Shown here: positions 50,497 through 59,382 of the stretch, in pieces
Numbering within the stretch: position 1 is the stretch's first letter
Layout of the letters: each line of letters starts with the position of its first letter
Assembly (NCBI GenBank): GCA_040752025.1
Contig: JBFMFR010000036.1
Span: 10,823-74,822, forward strand
Direction of reading: 5' to 3'
Length of the DNA stretch: 64,000 bases
Origin: JBFMFR01 sp040752025
GTDB taxonomy: Bacteria; Chloroflexota; Anaerolineae; Anaerolineales; UBA4823
Translations under genes and position numbers: made by a program
Notes under the pieces: generated by a model
Seen by the model: only the letters and a program-made list of their open reading frames with translations
Told to the model about the DNA's origin: nothing
Databases searched by the model: none

Positions 50497-51987
50497 TCAT
50501 TTCTCTCTTTCGGAAAGTCTCTGGACGATCTTGCCATTCATGTCCCGTATCGTCACTTCTAGCGGCATCTGGCCAGGCAGGGAATGCGTGGCGCAAGCAA
50601 AACAGGGATCGTATGCCCGGAAAGCCATCTCGATGCGATTCAGCAGCCCGTTGGTGATCACCGTGCCGTTCTTGATCAAAGACTGGGCTGCCTTTTTGAC
50701 CGACATGGAGATCGGCGCGTAGTTGTTAGTAGTCCCTACAATTAGGTTGACCCTGGTCAGGATGCCATTTTCATCCGTCCAGTAGTGGTGAGTCAGCGTG
50801 CCGCGCGGCGCTTCCACGCTGCCAACGCCTTCATCCGGCACTTCAACGGCCTGGACGCGCACATTCGGATCGGTGATCTCCGGGTCGGTCACCAGTTCCA
50901 ACATCCGCTCGGCCGAGTAGAGCAATTCGATCAGGCGCGCCCAGTGCGTTGCCAGGCGCTGGTGCACAGGTTGGTAACGCCCATTAGCCTTCTTGCTTCC
51001 CAGGGTGGTGTAGAACTTTTCGAAGTGCTCCTGTGCCTCGGGAGTCGCCATCGCGTCGGCGGCGTTGAGGCGCGATAGCGGTGTGGCGCAGTAAACACCG
51101 CTGTTCATGCCATCGATCAGGCCTTTCCACCCCACATCTTTGAGATAAGGGAATTTCAAGTAGGTCCACGGTTCAACGTGTTCAGCCAGATGCCGGGTGT
51201 ACTGGCGGGCAGGGTACTTGGCAAACTCGTGGCCTTCTGGATCTACTACCCGGATCATGCCATCGTAGAAATTGACGCAGTTATTTTCATCCACCGTGCC
51301 CATGTAGTAGGTATGGTGGGTATAAATATCACCCAGGATCAAATCTACGTAAGCCGAGTTGCCCAATACGATATCATCGAAGATCTTCAGGCTGAACAGC
51401 GCGAACTCGACGTTCTGGCGTGCGATCGCTTCGATCTCCTGGCGATCTTCCTTGCTCAACGCTTTGCTCCAGCCGCCCGGTAGGCCTGCCACAGGGTGGA
51501 TGCCGCGCCCGCCTATTTTTTCAATCACGTGATGGTTGCGCTGGCGGCACTCGATCACCTGCTTGCCGATCTCGACCCCGACTTTATGCACCACGCCCAG
51601 GATGTTGCGTTCAGCCGGTGGGGCGTCTGGGCCCAGGATGAAATCTGGCCCGCCCAGGGCATAAAAGTGGGTGGTGTGGTCGGTGACGAAGAAAGCCGAA
51701 TAGAACATCTCGCGCAGTTTCTTGACCGCTGGAGATGGTTCGATGTGAAATAGCGCGTCCAGGGCCTTGGTCGAGGCCATGTGGTGCGCTTCAGGACACA
51801 CCCCGCAAATGCGATCGGTGATGCGCGGCATTTCCTCGGCTGGCCGGCCAACGCTGAACTGCTCGAAGCCCCGCAGTTCGGGCACTTGAAAATAGGCGTT
51901 CGCCACCTCTCCCTGTTCGTCCAGGAAAATTTCGATCTTGCCATGCCCTTCCAGCCTTGTAATTGGGTCAATACTGATCCGTTTCAT
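50497..51987 (-). CDS. mvhA: [NiFe] hydrogenase large subunit, MvhA-type (group 3c)
   Basis: The 496-residue protein carries both NiFe ligand motifs: RICGVCPEAHHM with Cys61 and Cys64, and DPCFACATH with Cys462, Cys465 and His468. The rest resembles the F420-non-reducing (methyl-viologen) hydrogenase large subunit. About 28 residues follow His468; in relatives a tail here is removed by a maturation protease, not found in this window. It oxidises or evolves H2 with MvhG and MvhD. Its start overlaps the small-subunit stop by 4 bases. Confidence 0.94.
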   Translation of the reverse strand: MKRISIDPITRLEGHGKIEIFLDEQGEVANAYFQVPELRGFEQFSVGRPAEEMPRITDRICGVCPEAHHMASTKALDALFHIEPSPAVKKLREMFYSAFFVTDHTTHFYALGGPDFILGPDAPPAERNILGVVHKVGVEIGKQVIECRQRNHHVIEKIGGRGIHPVAGLPGGWSKALSKEDRQEIEAIARQNVEFALFSLKIFDDIVLGNSAYVDLILGDIYTHHTYYMGTVDENNCVNFYDGMIRVVDPEGHEFAKYPARQYTRHLAEHVEPWTYLKFPYLKDVGWKGLIDGMNSGVYCATPLSRLNAADAMATPEAQEHFEKFYTTLGSKKANGRYQPVHQRLATHWARLIELLYSAERMLELVTDPEITDPNVRVQAVEVPDEGVGSVEAPRGTLTHHYWTDENGILTRVNLIVGTTNNYAPISMSVKKAAQSLIKNGTVITNGLLNRIEMAFRAYDPCFACATHSLPGQMPLEVTIRDMNGKIVQRLSEREK

Positions 51988-53021
51988 TGCTCGCCTCCTG
52001 TCGAAGCCTCTCCGCCATCCGCTCGCGCCCGGTTGAGGAACGAATGCGCCATGCTGAAGCGATAAAACGTACCTGCGGGGTCTGCCAGCGTTTCAGTTAC
52101 CGCGTTGATCTTGCGCTCGATCTCCTCCTCACTCTCGCCAGGAGAACCGGCGTCGATTACCGAGGCCATGGCTGCCAGCATCCTTGCGCCCTGGTCCTCG
52201 ACCCCGTCCAGTGGTCCGTAGCAGCCCCGGCAGCCCATGTTCACCTGCGGGCACAACGCCCCGCATCCGCTGCGCGTGGCCGGCCCCAGGCACACCAGGC
52301 CCTGCTCTAACAGGCATTTCCCCGGCTGTGGGATGATCTCATAGGGCCGGTAGAAGCGCTGGATGTGCTTTTCGCTCTTTTCCAGGGGGCACTCGTGGCA
52401 TACGGCCACATCGCCCGCACCCACGATGGACCCCTTGGGAGGCAGATCAGCGCCATGCAGCAGGGCAGCCACGACCACTTGCAAGACTGCCCAGATCTGG
52501 TGGGGCTCTGGCGGGCACCCGGGAACGTAATAATCCACTGGCACCACCTGGTCCAGAGATTTCACTGCCGGGTAGAAAGAGGGGATGTGCAGTTCGCCTT
52601 CCGGCAGGTGAGTCACAGGCTGGGGGACAACCCCACCTGGGTTATCGGTGGATGGGCTGGTCAGGTAGGCGGCGCGGAAAATTGCTTCTGAAGTGGTCAG
52701 ATTTGCCAGCGCCGGGATGCACCCTTCGTAAGCGCACGATCCGAACGCCACCAGCACTTTCGATTTTTGGCGCAGCAGGTGGGCAACTTCCTCATTCTCG
52801 GAGTTGCGGATCGCCCCGTTGAACAGGCACAGGTCGATGTAGCCGTCCGGATAGTTGCGTACATCTTCGTACTTGAAGTCCGCCGCCACTGGCCAGAAGG
52901 CAATGTCGAAAAGTGCGTCGACATCCAGGATCTTATCGCCGATGTTGAGCACCGCGATCTCGCACCCGCCGCAGGAAGCGGCCCAATACATCGCAAATTT
53001 GGGTTTTCCATTCTCTGACAT
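51984..53021 (-). CDS. mvhG: [NiFe] hydrogenase small subunit, MvhG-type
   Basis: The 345-residue iron-sulfur protein has the proximal-cluster start MYWAASCGGCEIAVLNIGD (Cys17, Cys20), GSCAYEGCIPALANL, the PGCPPEPHQIW motif, and further Cys sets (VCHECPLEK, CLLEQGLVCLGPATRSGCGALCPQ and MGCRGCYGPLDG) for the medial and distal clusters. There is no twin-arginine signal, so the enzyme is cytoplasmic. It passes electrons from MvhA to MvhD. Its start is 2 bases after the MvhD stop. Confidence 0.94.
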   Translation of the reverse strand: MSENGKPKFAMYWAASCGGCEIAVLNIGDKILDVDALFDIAFWPVAADFKYEDVRNYPDGYIDLCLFNGAIRNSENEEVAHLLRQKSKVLVAFGSCAYEGCIPALANLTTSEAIFRAAYLTSPSTDNPGGVVPQPVTHLPEGELHIPSFYPAVKSLDQVVPVDYYVPGCPPEPHQIWAVLQVVVAALLHGADLPPKGSIVGAGDVAVCHECPLEKSEKHIQRFYRPYEIIPQPGKCLLEQGLVCLGPATRSGCGALCPQVNMGCRGCYGPLDGVEDQGARMLAAMASVIDAGSPGESEEEIERKINAVTETLADPAGTFYRFSMAHSFLNRARADGGEASTGGEQ

Positions 53022-53023
53022 GG

Positions 53024-53515
53024 CTAAACCTCCTTGACTGTCGCAAGCTGGTTGGAGATCGTGTGCGCTGTGTGAGCCGGTTGGTGGCCGTTGCCCAGCA
53101 CGCGCTGCTGCCAGCGCAAAGGCCCTAGCACCCGCAACTGCGCCGTCATGCGGTCAACCGTTTGCGCCAGCAGCGGCCCTTCGGACGCCGACGCCCAGAC
53201 GATCTGCACGCGTTCGTCTTCTATGCCGAACTGTCGCAGCATCCGTTTGAGCAGGATGTAGCGCCGCAAAGCTTTCAAATTTCCTTCGATGTAATGGCAC
53301 TCGCCCGGATGGCAGCCGGCGATCAGCACTCCATCGGCGCCTTCGCGCAGCGCTTTGATCACCAGGTCTGGTTCCACCCGCCCGCTACACATCACCCGGA
53401 TTGGACGCATGTTGGGCGCATAGTGCAAACGCGCCGTTCCTGCCAGGTCGGCAGCCCGGTAAGAACACCAGTTGCACAGAAATCCAACGATCACGGGCTC
53501 GTATGTTTGATCCAT
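53024..53515 (-). CDS. mvhD: MvhD-type electron-transfer subunit
   Basis: The 163-residue protein starts MDQTYEPVIVGFLCNWCSYRAADLAG; the CNWCSY motif and later VMCSGRVEPDLVIKALREGADGVLIAGCHPGECHYIEGN are the 2Fe-2S MvhD blocks. It links the hydrogenase to HdrA in the bifurcating HdrABC-MvhAGD complex. The ATG at 53515 follows AAGGAGA; a start at 53545 would add 10 residues. It lies between hdrA (52 bases upstream) and the hydrogenase small subunit. Confidence 0.94.
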   Translation of the reverse strand: MDQTYEPVIVGFLCNWCSYRAADLAGTARLHYAPNMRPIRVMCSGRVEPDLVIKALREGADGVLIAGCHPGECHYIEGNLKALRRYILLKRMLRQFGIEDERVQIVWASASEGPLLAQTVDRMTAQLRVLGPLRWQQRVLGNGHQPAHTAHTISNQLATVKEV

Positions 53516-53567
53516 ATGGCTTTCTCCTTGATCTTCGAACACCACAATCCAATTCTTTGCCTGCTTT

Positions 53568-55568
53568 TCACGCCGGTTCCGTTTCTACCGGCTGGCGCAC
53601 ATCCCACAGGATGCCCTCGATCTGGGCCATCAACTGCTGGCGTGTGAAGTGCGCTCCCGTGATCGCCGCGCTGGGGCAGGCAGCCACGCACGTGCCGCAG
53701 CCCTGGCAAAGAGCGGTGATGACTTCCGATACCTGGCTCTCTTCGTGAAACACGATCGCCGTGTAAGGGCACAGGTCGTTACAAATGCGGCACCCCGAAC
53801 ACTGTTCGGCGTTGATGTAAGCGCGCACTGGCTCCATCAACACCGTGTCTTGGGCGACCAGGCTGGCGGCGCGCATGGCCGCTGCAGCCGCCTGGGCCAC
53901 TGTTTCTGGAATGGCCATCGGCCCCTGGCACGCGCCCGCGATGAAGATCCCTTCTACCATGGTGAGGATCGGGTCCAGCTTGGGGTGGCGCTCGATGAAG
54001 AAGCCGCTGAAGTCGCAGCCCATGCCAAACAGATTGGCAATTTCCTTGGCATCGTGCCGCGATTCCATGCCCACGCTCAGGATCACCATATCAACCGGGA
54101 TACGGCGTTGTGCTCCGATCAATGTGTCGTACGCCTGGACGATCAGCTTGCCTTCCTCCTCCGGTGTACGGGCTGCATCGGTCACTTCCGCCACGCGGCC
54201 GCGGATGAAGTGGGTGTTTTCTCTCATTACGCGGTGGTAGAACTCCTCGTAGCGTTTGCCGGCAGCACGGATGTCGATGTAGAAATTGTAAACTTCTGCC
54301 TGTGGCAGGCGTTCGTGCAGCAAATGGGCGAACTTCAACGAATACATGCAGCACACCCGTGAGCAGTACTCGTTGTAGTTTTCGTCGCGCGAGCCAACGC
54401 AATGGATGATGGCGACGCTTTTCGGCTCCGTCACGCCATCGCGCAGCGTTATCTGGCCTGCGGTAGGGCCCGAAGCGTTGACAATCCGCTCGAATTCCAG
54501 GCTGGTGAACACGTTTGCCAATCGGCCGTAACCATACTGGGGGATGCGCTCGGCATCGAACGGGTCATAGCCCGTTGCCAGGATCACGCTGCCCACCTGG
54601 ATTGTCAGTATCTCGTCTTTCTGTTCGAAATCGATCGCTCCTGGCGGGCAGAAAATCTGGCAGGCCTTACACTTGCCTCTTATGAAGTAGGTACAAGTTT
54701 GCACATCGATTACCGGGTACATTGGAACTGCCTGCGGGAAGGGGCGGTAAATCGCCTTGCGGTAGCCCAAACCAACGTTGAACCCCTCATCGCGGACTTT
54801 CTTGGGACACTTATCTTCACAAATACCGCAGCCGGTACAAAGGGACTCGTTCACGTATCGTGCCTTCTTCCGTACGGTCACCGTATAATTCCCCAGGTAA
54901 CCTTCTACCCCTTCAACCTCGCTGTATGTCAGCAGGTTGATGTTCGGGTGCTGTCCCACTTCCACCATCCTGGGCGTCAGGATGCAGGCTGCACAATCCA
55001 GCGTGGGGAAGGTTTTATCCCATTGGGCCATATGCCCTCCGATGGAAGGCTCGCGCTCGACCAGGTAAACGTGATAGCCCGCGTTTGCCAGTTCCAGGGC
55101 AGATGTAATCCCGGCAATTCCCCCGCCAACCACCAATACGTTGGGATTGATTTTGACCTCAACCGGCACCAGCGGTTGGTGGTAGACTACCCTTTCCACC
55201 GCGCCCTTGATGAGCGACTTGGCCTTGTGCGTGGCCGCCGCCTGGTCGGTTGTAGCCCAAGAATCAAGCTCGCGGATATTGGCCATCTCGAACAGGAAAG
55301 GGTTCAATCCGGCCCGTTGGCAGGCTCCACGAAAGGTTTTTTCGTGCATGTGAGGGGAACAGGCCGCCACAACAACCCGAGTCAGCCCGAGTTCTTTAAT
55401 GTCCTTCTCGACCAGGTCTTGCCCCAGGCTGGAGCACATGAATTTGTACTCGCGGGCAATCTCCACGTTGGGTTGTTCGCTGACCCACTGGGCCACCTCT
55501 TGCACATCGACCATCCCGGCGATATTGGTTCCGCAGTGGCAGATATAAACGCCTACTTTTTCGCTCAT
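53568..55568 (-). CDS. hdrA: HdrA-type FAD and iron-sulfur bifurcating subunit
   Basis: The 666-residue protein has the HdrA order: N-terminal cluster segment VGVYICHCGTNIAG, FAD-binding VVGGGIAGITSALELANAGY, then CILTPRMVEVGQHP, a ferredoxin pair CTGCGICEDKCP and KCKACQIFCP, an additional CSRVCCMY region, and at the C-terminus a second 2x[4Fe-4S] module (CSGCRICNDLCPY and CQGCGTCVAACPS). HdrA splits electrons from H2 between a high-potential acceptor and ferredoxin. The ATG at 55568 is set by homology and GGAGTGC; a start at 55631 would only overlap the membrane gene. There is no HdrB in the window; HdrD-like proteins may replace it. Confidence 0.95.
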   Translation of the reverse strand: MSEKVGVYICHCGTNIAGMVDVQEVAQWVSEQPNVEIAREYKFMCSSLGQDLVEKDIKELGLTRVVVAACSPHMHEKTFRGACQRAGLNPFLFEMANIRELDSWATTDQAAATHKAKSLIKGAVERVVYHQPLVPVEVKINPNVLVVGGGIAGITSALELANAGYHVYLVEREPSIGGHMAQWDKTFPTLDCAACILTPRMVEVGQHPNINLLTYSEVEGVEGYLGNYTVTVRKKARYVNESLCTGCGICEDKCPKKVRDEGFNVGLGYRKAIYRPFPQAVPMYPVIDVQTCTYFIRGKCKACQIFCPPGAIDFEQKDEILTIQVGSVILATGYDPFDAERIPQYGYGRLANVFTSLEFERIVNASGPTAGQITLRDGVTEPKSVAIIHCVGSRDENYNEYCSRVCCMYSLKFAHLLHERLPQAEVYNFYIDIRAAGKRYEEFYHRVMRENTHFIRGRVAEVTDAARTPEEEGKLIVQAYDTLIGAQRRIPVDMVILSVGMESRHDAKEIANLFGMGCDFSGFFIERHPKLDPILTMVEGIFIAGACQGPMAIPETVAQAAAAAMRAASLVAQDTVLMEPVRAYINAEQCSGCRICNDLCPYTAIVFHEESQVSEVITALCQGCGTCVAACPSAAITGAHFTRQQLMAQIEGILWDVRQPVETEPA

Positions 55569-55611
55569 AGATGCACTCCTGTCTTGGCTGAAAAAGCCAT
55601 CTTCCATAAAT

Positions 55612-57591
55612 TCAAATTGCTTCGCTGACAAGCTCGATCAAGTCTTTCACATCCTGGCTGTGTTCGAGCCCTGTGGTTTTGACTGCATCTTTGTACATGG
55701 TGACATCCTTTGGACACGTCACCACCAAAGTTTTCACGCCGTCCAGCGCGGCGGCTTCGCGCACCCGCGCCTCGCTGGGACGTTCTTTCATTTCTTGCTC
55801 CTCCATCCAGATGCCTCCTCCCCCTGCGCCGCAGCACAATGCCCGGTCGCCGTGCCGCGGCATCTCGACCAGTTTACATCCAGTGGCGGCAATCACCCGC
55901 CTCGGCGCGTCGTATACGTTGTTGTAGCGCCCCAGGTAACAGGGATCGTGGTAGGTAACCGTATACCCCAGCTTCTGGTTTAATTTCAATTGCCCGGAAG
56001 CGATCAACTGGTCGAGCAGTTCGGTATAGTGGAGTACTGGAAAAGATCCTTCATTCGGATACTCGTTCTTGAGCGTATTGTAGGAGTGAGGATCGGTGGT
56101 GACAATCGCACGGAATTCACATCTCTCCAGGGCGGCCAGGTTTTGCTCGACCAACATTTCAAACAAGGCTTCTTCCCCCACTCGCCGCACATCGTTGCCC
56201 GCGTTGCGTTCGGCTTCGTAAAGGATGCCAAAATCGAGGCCCGCCTTGCGAAAAACCTCAGCGGTTTTGCGCGTAATCTCGCTCAGTGTGGCGCTGTAAG
56301 AAGCATAATCGCCGACAAACCATAGATACTCGACCGGCTCCTTGCGCGCGTCTTTGATCTTGGGCTGGATCGGTTGTGTCCACCTGGCCCGGCCGCGCTC
56401 GGACTGGCCAAACGAATTGCCATAGCGCCCCAGATTGACCAATGCTTCCTGGAGCAGGTTGTCCATTCGCGCATCGAATACCAGCGCCCGGCGCATATCC
56501 ACGATCGGCTGGATGTGTTGGATGAGAAGAGGACATTCCTGGTCGCAGGCGGAACAGGTGGTGCAGGCCCATAAATTGACTCCGGGGATGCGTTCTCCCA
56601 ACAGGGCCCCGTTTCCATTCGATGCAGCCCCTTGTGCAACCAGTTGGTCGCGCAGCCCCATAATCAATAACTTGGGCGAAAGCGGTGCTCCACTTGCGTA
56701 AGCTGGGCAGACATCCTGGCAGCGCCCGCATTCGGTGCAGGTGTAAAAATCGAGCATCTGTCTCCAGCGGAAATGCTCGATAGCATACACACCTGGCTTT
56801 GTTTCTTTGTGCGCGTCCACGAACTCTGGCGCTGGGGCCAGGCGACCAACCGGCTGTAAATCGCGCAAAAAGACTGCTGGAAGCGACGTGATAACGTGGA
56901 AATGTTTGCCTTCAGGCAGTTCGGTCAGGAAAAGCAGCACGACGATGAGATGGACCCAGTAAGCTGCTTCACCGATAACTCGTTGAGTTTCTTCCCCTAG
57001 CCCTGTGAACAGGCTGCCGACCAGCCGCGAGACGGGTCGCCAGGTGCTAAGCGCATCCTCCCCCAGTTGGATGCGGATGCCATTCATCACCAGCAAACTG
57101 AGCATGATGGTCAGGATGAATGACAACACCACAACCCCCTGGCTCTTATGGCTGCCCTTGTATCGCTCCGGGTTTACCCACAACCGCAAATACAGTGCAT
57201 ATCCCATGGAGATTGTCACGAACACCGCGAACAGGTCTTGCAGGAACGCCAGGGGCCCCAGGCTGCCAAGCAGCGGCAGCGCGAAATTGGGCGCAGCGAA
57301 AGCCAGCAATCCATCCACAATCGCCTGAGCGATGGTCGGTAGAAGGATCACGAATCCCCAAAAGATGAAAAAGTGGGAAGTACCGGGGATGAGGAAGCGG
57401 AACAAACGCAGTTGCCCTGCTACGAAGATCAAAAGACCTTTGATTCGCTCTCCCCATTGCCCAAAAGCTTCTCCTGGCTGGCCCCGCCGCAGGTTGATCC
57501 ATAACTTTTGGTATATCCGCCTTCCGAAAACAGCCAGAGTTGTTGCCAGCATCACCAAAACCAGGATGGATTTGATTACGGGGTAAGACAT
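55612..57591 (-). CDS. membrane NarI-like/HdrD-like fusion, Etf:(mena)quinone oxidoreductase type
   Basis: The 659-residue protein has five or six membrane helices at residues 5-235, the NarI-like cytochrome-b-type domain, then two [4Fe-4S] motifs (CTECGRCQDVCP and CTTCSACDQECP) and CCG-type modules: TTDPHSYNTLKNEYP and DPCYLGRYNNVYDAPRRV with LCCGAGGGGIWMEE. This is the EMO/DUF224 architecture that passes electrons between Etf and menaquinone. Location right after etfBA agrees. The next gene, hdrA, starts 43 bases later. Confidence 0.9.
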   Translation of the reverse strand: MSYPVIKSILVLVMLATTLAVFGRRIYQKLWINLRRGQPGEAFGQWGERIKGLLIFVAGQLRLFRFLIPGTSHFFIFWGFVILLPTIAQAIVDGLLAFAAPNFALPLLGSLGPLAFLQDLFAVFVTISMGYALYLRLWVNPERYKGSHKSQGVVVLSFILTIMLSLLVMNGIRIQLGEDALSTWRPVSRLVGSLFTGLGEETQRVIGEAAYWVHLIVVLLFLTELPEGKHFHVITSLPAVFLRDLQPVGRLAPAPEFVDAHKETKPGVYAIEHFRWRQMLDFYTCTECGRCQDVCPAYASGAPLSPKLLIMGLRDQLVAQGAASNGNGALLGERIPGVNLWACTTCSACDQECPLLIQHIQPIVDMRRALVFDARMDNLLQEALVNLGRYGNSFGQSERGRARWTQPIQPKIKDARKEPVEYLWFVGDYASYSATLSEITRKTAEVFRKAGLDFGILYEAERNAGNDVRRVGEEALFEMLVEQNLAALERCEFRAIVTTDPHSYNTLKNEYPNEGSFPVLHYTELLDQLIASGQLKLNQKLGYTVTYHDPCYLGRYNNVYDAPRRVIAATGCKLVEMPRHGDRALCCGAGGGGIWMEEQEMKERPSEARVREAAALDGVKTLVVTCPKDVTMYKDAVKTTGLEHSQDVKDLIELVSEAI

Positions 57592-57595
57592 ACCA

Positions 57596-58570
57596 TTATC
57601 CGCCTTTTGCCTGTTGCACCGCTTCGGTCAAAACCGGGAGCAAGTCCAGGAGGTCCGCTTCGATCCCGTATTGCGCGACCTCGAAGATCGGTGCGCCAGG
57701 GTCAGTATTTACCGCTACGACTGTCTCGCAGTTGGTGATCGCCTCGACGTGCTCCGGCGCGCCACTGATCCCCAGGGTCAGGTACACTTTTGCCTTCACT
57801 CGTTTGCCCGACTTGCCCACCAGCCTGGTGGCCGGCAGCCAGCCCTGGTCTACCACTGGTCGGGATGCGCTCAATACCCCGCCCAGCGCGTCTGCCAGCT
57901 CCTGGGCCAGGGCGATGTTATCCTGGTTTTGAATGCCGCGCCCGATCGAAATCAGGATCGGCTCCTTGGTGATATCGATGTCGCTGGCGTCCGGCTCGAT
58001 GTATTGTTTCAAAGTAACCCGCGGCTTTTGCAGTGCGGGAGTTTTCACCGAAATGATCTCGGGTGGTTGGGCGCTGTAGCCCTGTTCCGGTTTGTAGCCG
58101 CCGGGGATCATCATCACCAGGACGGTTGGGGCCGGCAGGTCGCCCTTGACCATGATCTTGCCGCCGCACACCTGGCTGGTGAATTTGAGCGTTCCATCCT
58201 CGCTGTGGATGCTGCGGCAGTAGCTGACGATGGGCATGTCCAGGTGCGCCGCCAGTAAACATGCCACCTCGCTGCCGATCGACGTGTCGCCGAACAACAC
58301 CAGCCGTGGTACATGCTTACTGATCAGATCCATCAGCGCTTGTCGGTAAGCATCTGCGTTGAAATCAGAAAAAACGGGGTCGTCTATGGAATAAACCTGG
58401 TCGGCATTCAGGTTGGCTGCCAACCCTTGGGCGTTGTGCCCCAGTAATACAGCCACGACTTTCCCCTCTCCCCCCGCTGCCAGGGATCGCCCGGCTGCCA
58501 GCATCGTGTAAGAGATGTCTGCCACCTGCCCGCGCAGGTGTTCGATCACCACAAAAATATCCTGGCTCAT
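57596..58570 (-). CDS. etfA: electron transfer flavoprotein subunit alpha
   Basis: The 324-residue protein has an N-terminal Etf fold and the C-terminal FAD domain: GRGIQNQDNIALAQELADALGGVLSASRPVVDQGWLP, then GKRVKAKVYLTLGISGAPEHVEA and TDPGAPIFEVAQYGIEADLLDLLP. Etf carries electrons between acyl-CoA-type dehydrogenases or Hdr-like proteins and the quinone oxidoreductase. The ATG at 58570 has GGAG seven bases before it; the ATG at 58576 sits too close. It follows etfB by 34 bases. Confidence 0.95.
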   Translation of the reverse strand: MSQDIFVVIEHLRGQVADISYTMLAAGRSLAAGGEGKVVAVLLGHNAQGLAANLNADQVYSIDDPVFSDFNADAYRQALMDLISKHVPRLVLFGDTSIGSEVACLLAAHLDMPIVSYCRSIHSEDGTLKFTSQVCGGKIMVKGDLPAPTVLVMMIPGGYKPEQGYSAQPPEIISVKTPALQKPRVTLKQYIEPDASDIDITKEPILISIGRGIQNQDNIALAQELADALGGVLSASRPVVDQGWLPATRLVGKSGKRVKAKVYLTLGISGAPEHVEAITNCETVVAVNTDPGAPIFEVAQYGIEADLLDLLPVLTEAVQQAKGG

Positions 58571-58604
58571 CCTCATTCTCCTGACATAAAATCCGCTACC
58601 AGGA

Positions 58605-59369
58605 TCATAGCAGTCCCAGATTCTGGAATATCCCGGTTAATTTGCCGGCGATTTCTTCCAGACTGCCTTCCAGCATGCTGGCCCGTTCGCCGCTCTCTGG
58701 TACAAACATGCGTTTCACCACTGCCCCGCCGTGCGAGTCCAACAATGGTGTCTGCTTGTCGTCGATCACGGCAGTTTTCATCGCCTGGCGAATCTTGCTA
58801 AAAGCCACGTAGCTCGGCGGGGACTCGGCAGCCTGGATCCCCAGCACAGCCGGCAGAGTCACTTCCATTTCGGCGATCAGCCCGCCGGGGTACTCTTTAC
58901 GCACCAGGGCGCTGCCCCCGTTGGCGTTCACGCCCGATATGTATCCGACGTAGGGCAAATCGAGATAGCCAGCCAGCAGCGCTCCCAGGCTGCCGTCCAG
59001 GTCGTTGTGCGCCTGTACGCCGGTCAATACTAAATCAGGAAGTTCTCCCTTCAAGATCGAGGCGAAAGCACGCGCCAGGGCATGGTTATTCAGATCCGCC
59101 TCGAAGTCGCCGCTTAGCTTGACCAGGCGGTCGAACCCTTTCGCCGCAGCCGTGAAAAGCACATCGTCTGCCCCTTCCATATCAGGAACAATGAGAGTGA
59201 TATGTGCCCCGCTGCGCTCTTTCAAAAGCACTGCCTGTTCGATCGCATGATCATCGAATTCGTTGAGTTTGAGGCGCAGCCAGGTGAGGTCCAAAGCTGT
59301 GCCTTCATCGTTGATCTCCAGCTCTTCCACCAGGTCTGGCACAAGTTTGGCCAATACAACGATTTTCAT
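58605..59369 (-). CDS. etfB: electron transfer flavoprotein subunit beta
   Basis: The 254-residue protein starts MKIVVLAKLVPDLVEELEI and has LNEFDDHAIEQAVLLKE, the FASILKGELPDLVLTGVQAHNDLDGSLGALLAGYLDLPY block and GGLIAEMEVTLPAVLGIQAAESPP: standard EtfB, with AMP- or FAD-binding segments. It pairs with EtfA. Whether it holds a bifurcating FAD cannot be settled by eye. It follows the HdrD-like gene by 13 bases. Confidence 0.95.
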   Translation of the reverse strand: MKIVVLAKLVPDLVEELEINDEGTALDLTWLRLKLNEFDDHAIEQAVLLKERSGAHITLIVPDMEGADDVLFTAAAKGFDRLVKLSGDFEADLNNHALARAFASILKGELPDLVLTGVQAHNDLDGSLGALLAGYLDLPYVGYISGVNANGGSALVRKEYPGGLIAEMEVTLPAVLGIQAAESPPSYVAFSKIRQAMKTAVIDDKQTPLLDSHGGAVVKRMFVPESGERASMLEGSLEEIAGKLTGIFQNLGLL

Positions 59370-59382
59370 ATCTGTCTCCTCG

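Noticed and set aside
55568..55612. HdrA read with an upstream start at 55631 overlapping the membrane protein gene
   Set aside because: The added 21 residues are not HdrA-like, and the ATG at 55568 starts right at the conserved first iron-sulfur segment with its own ribosome site.
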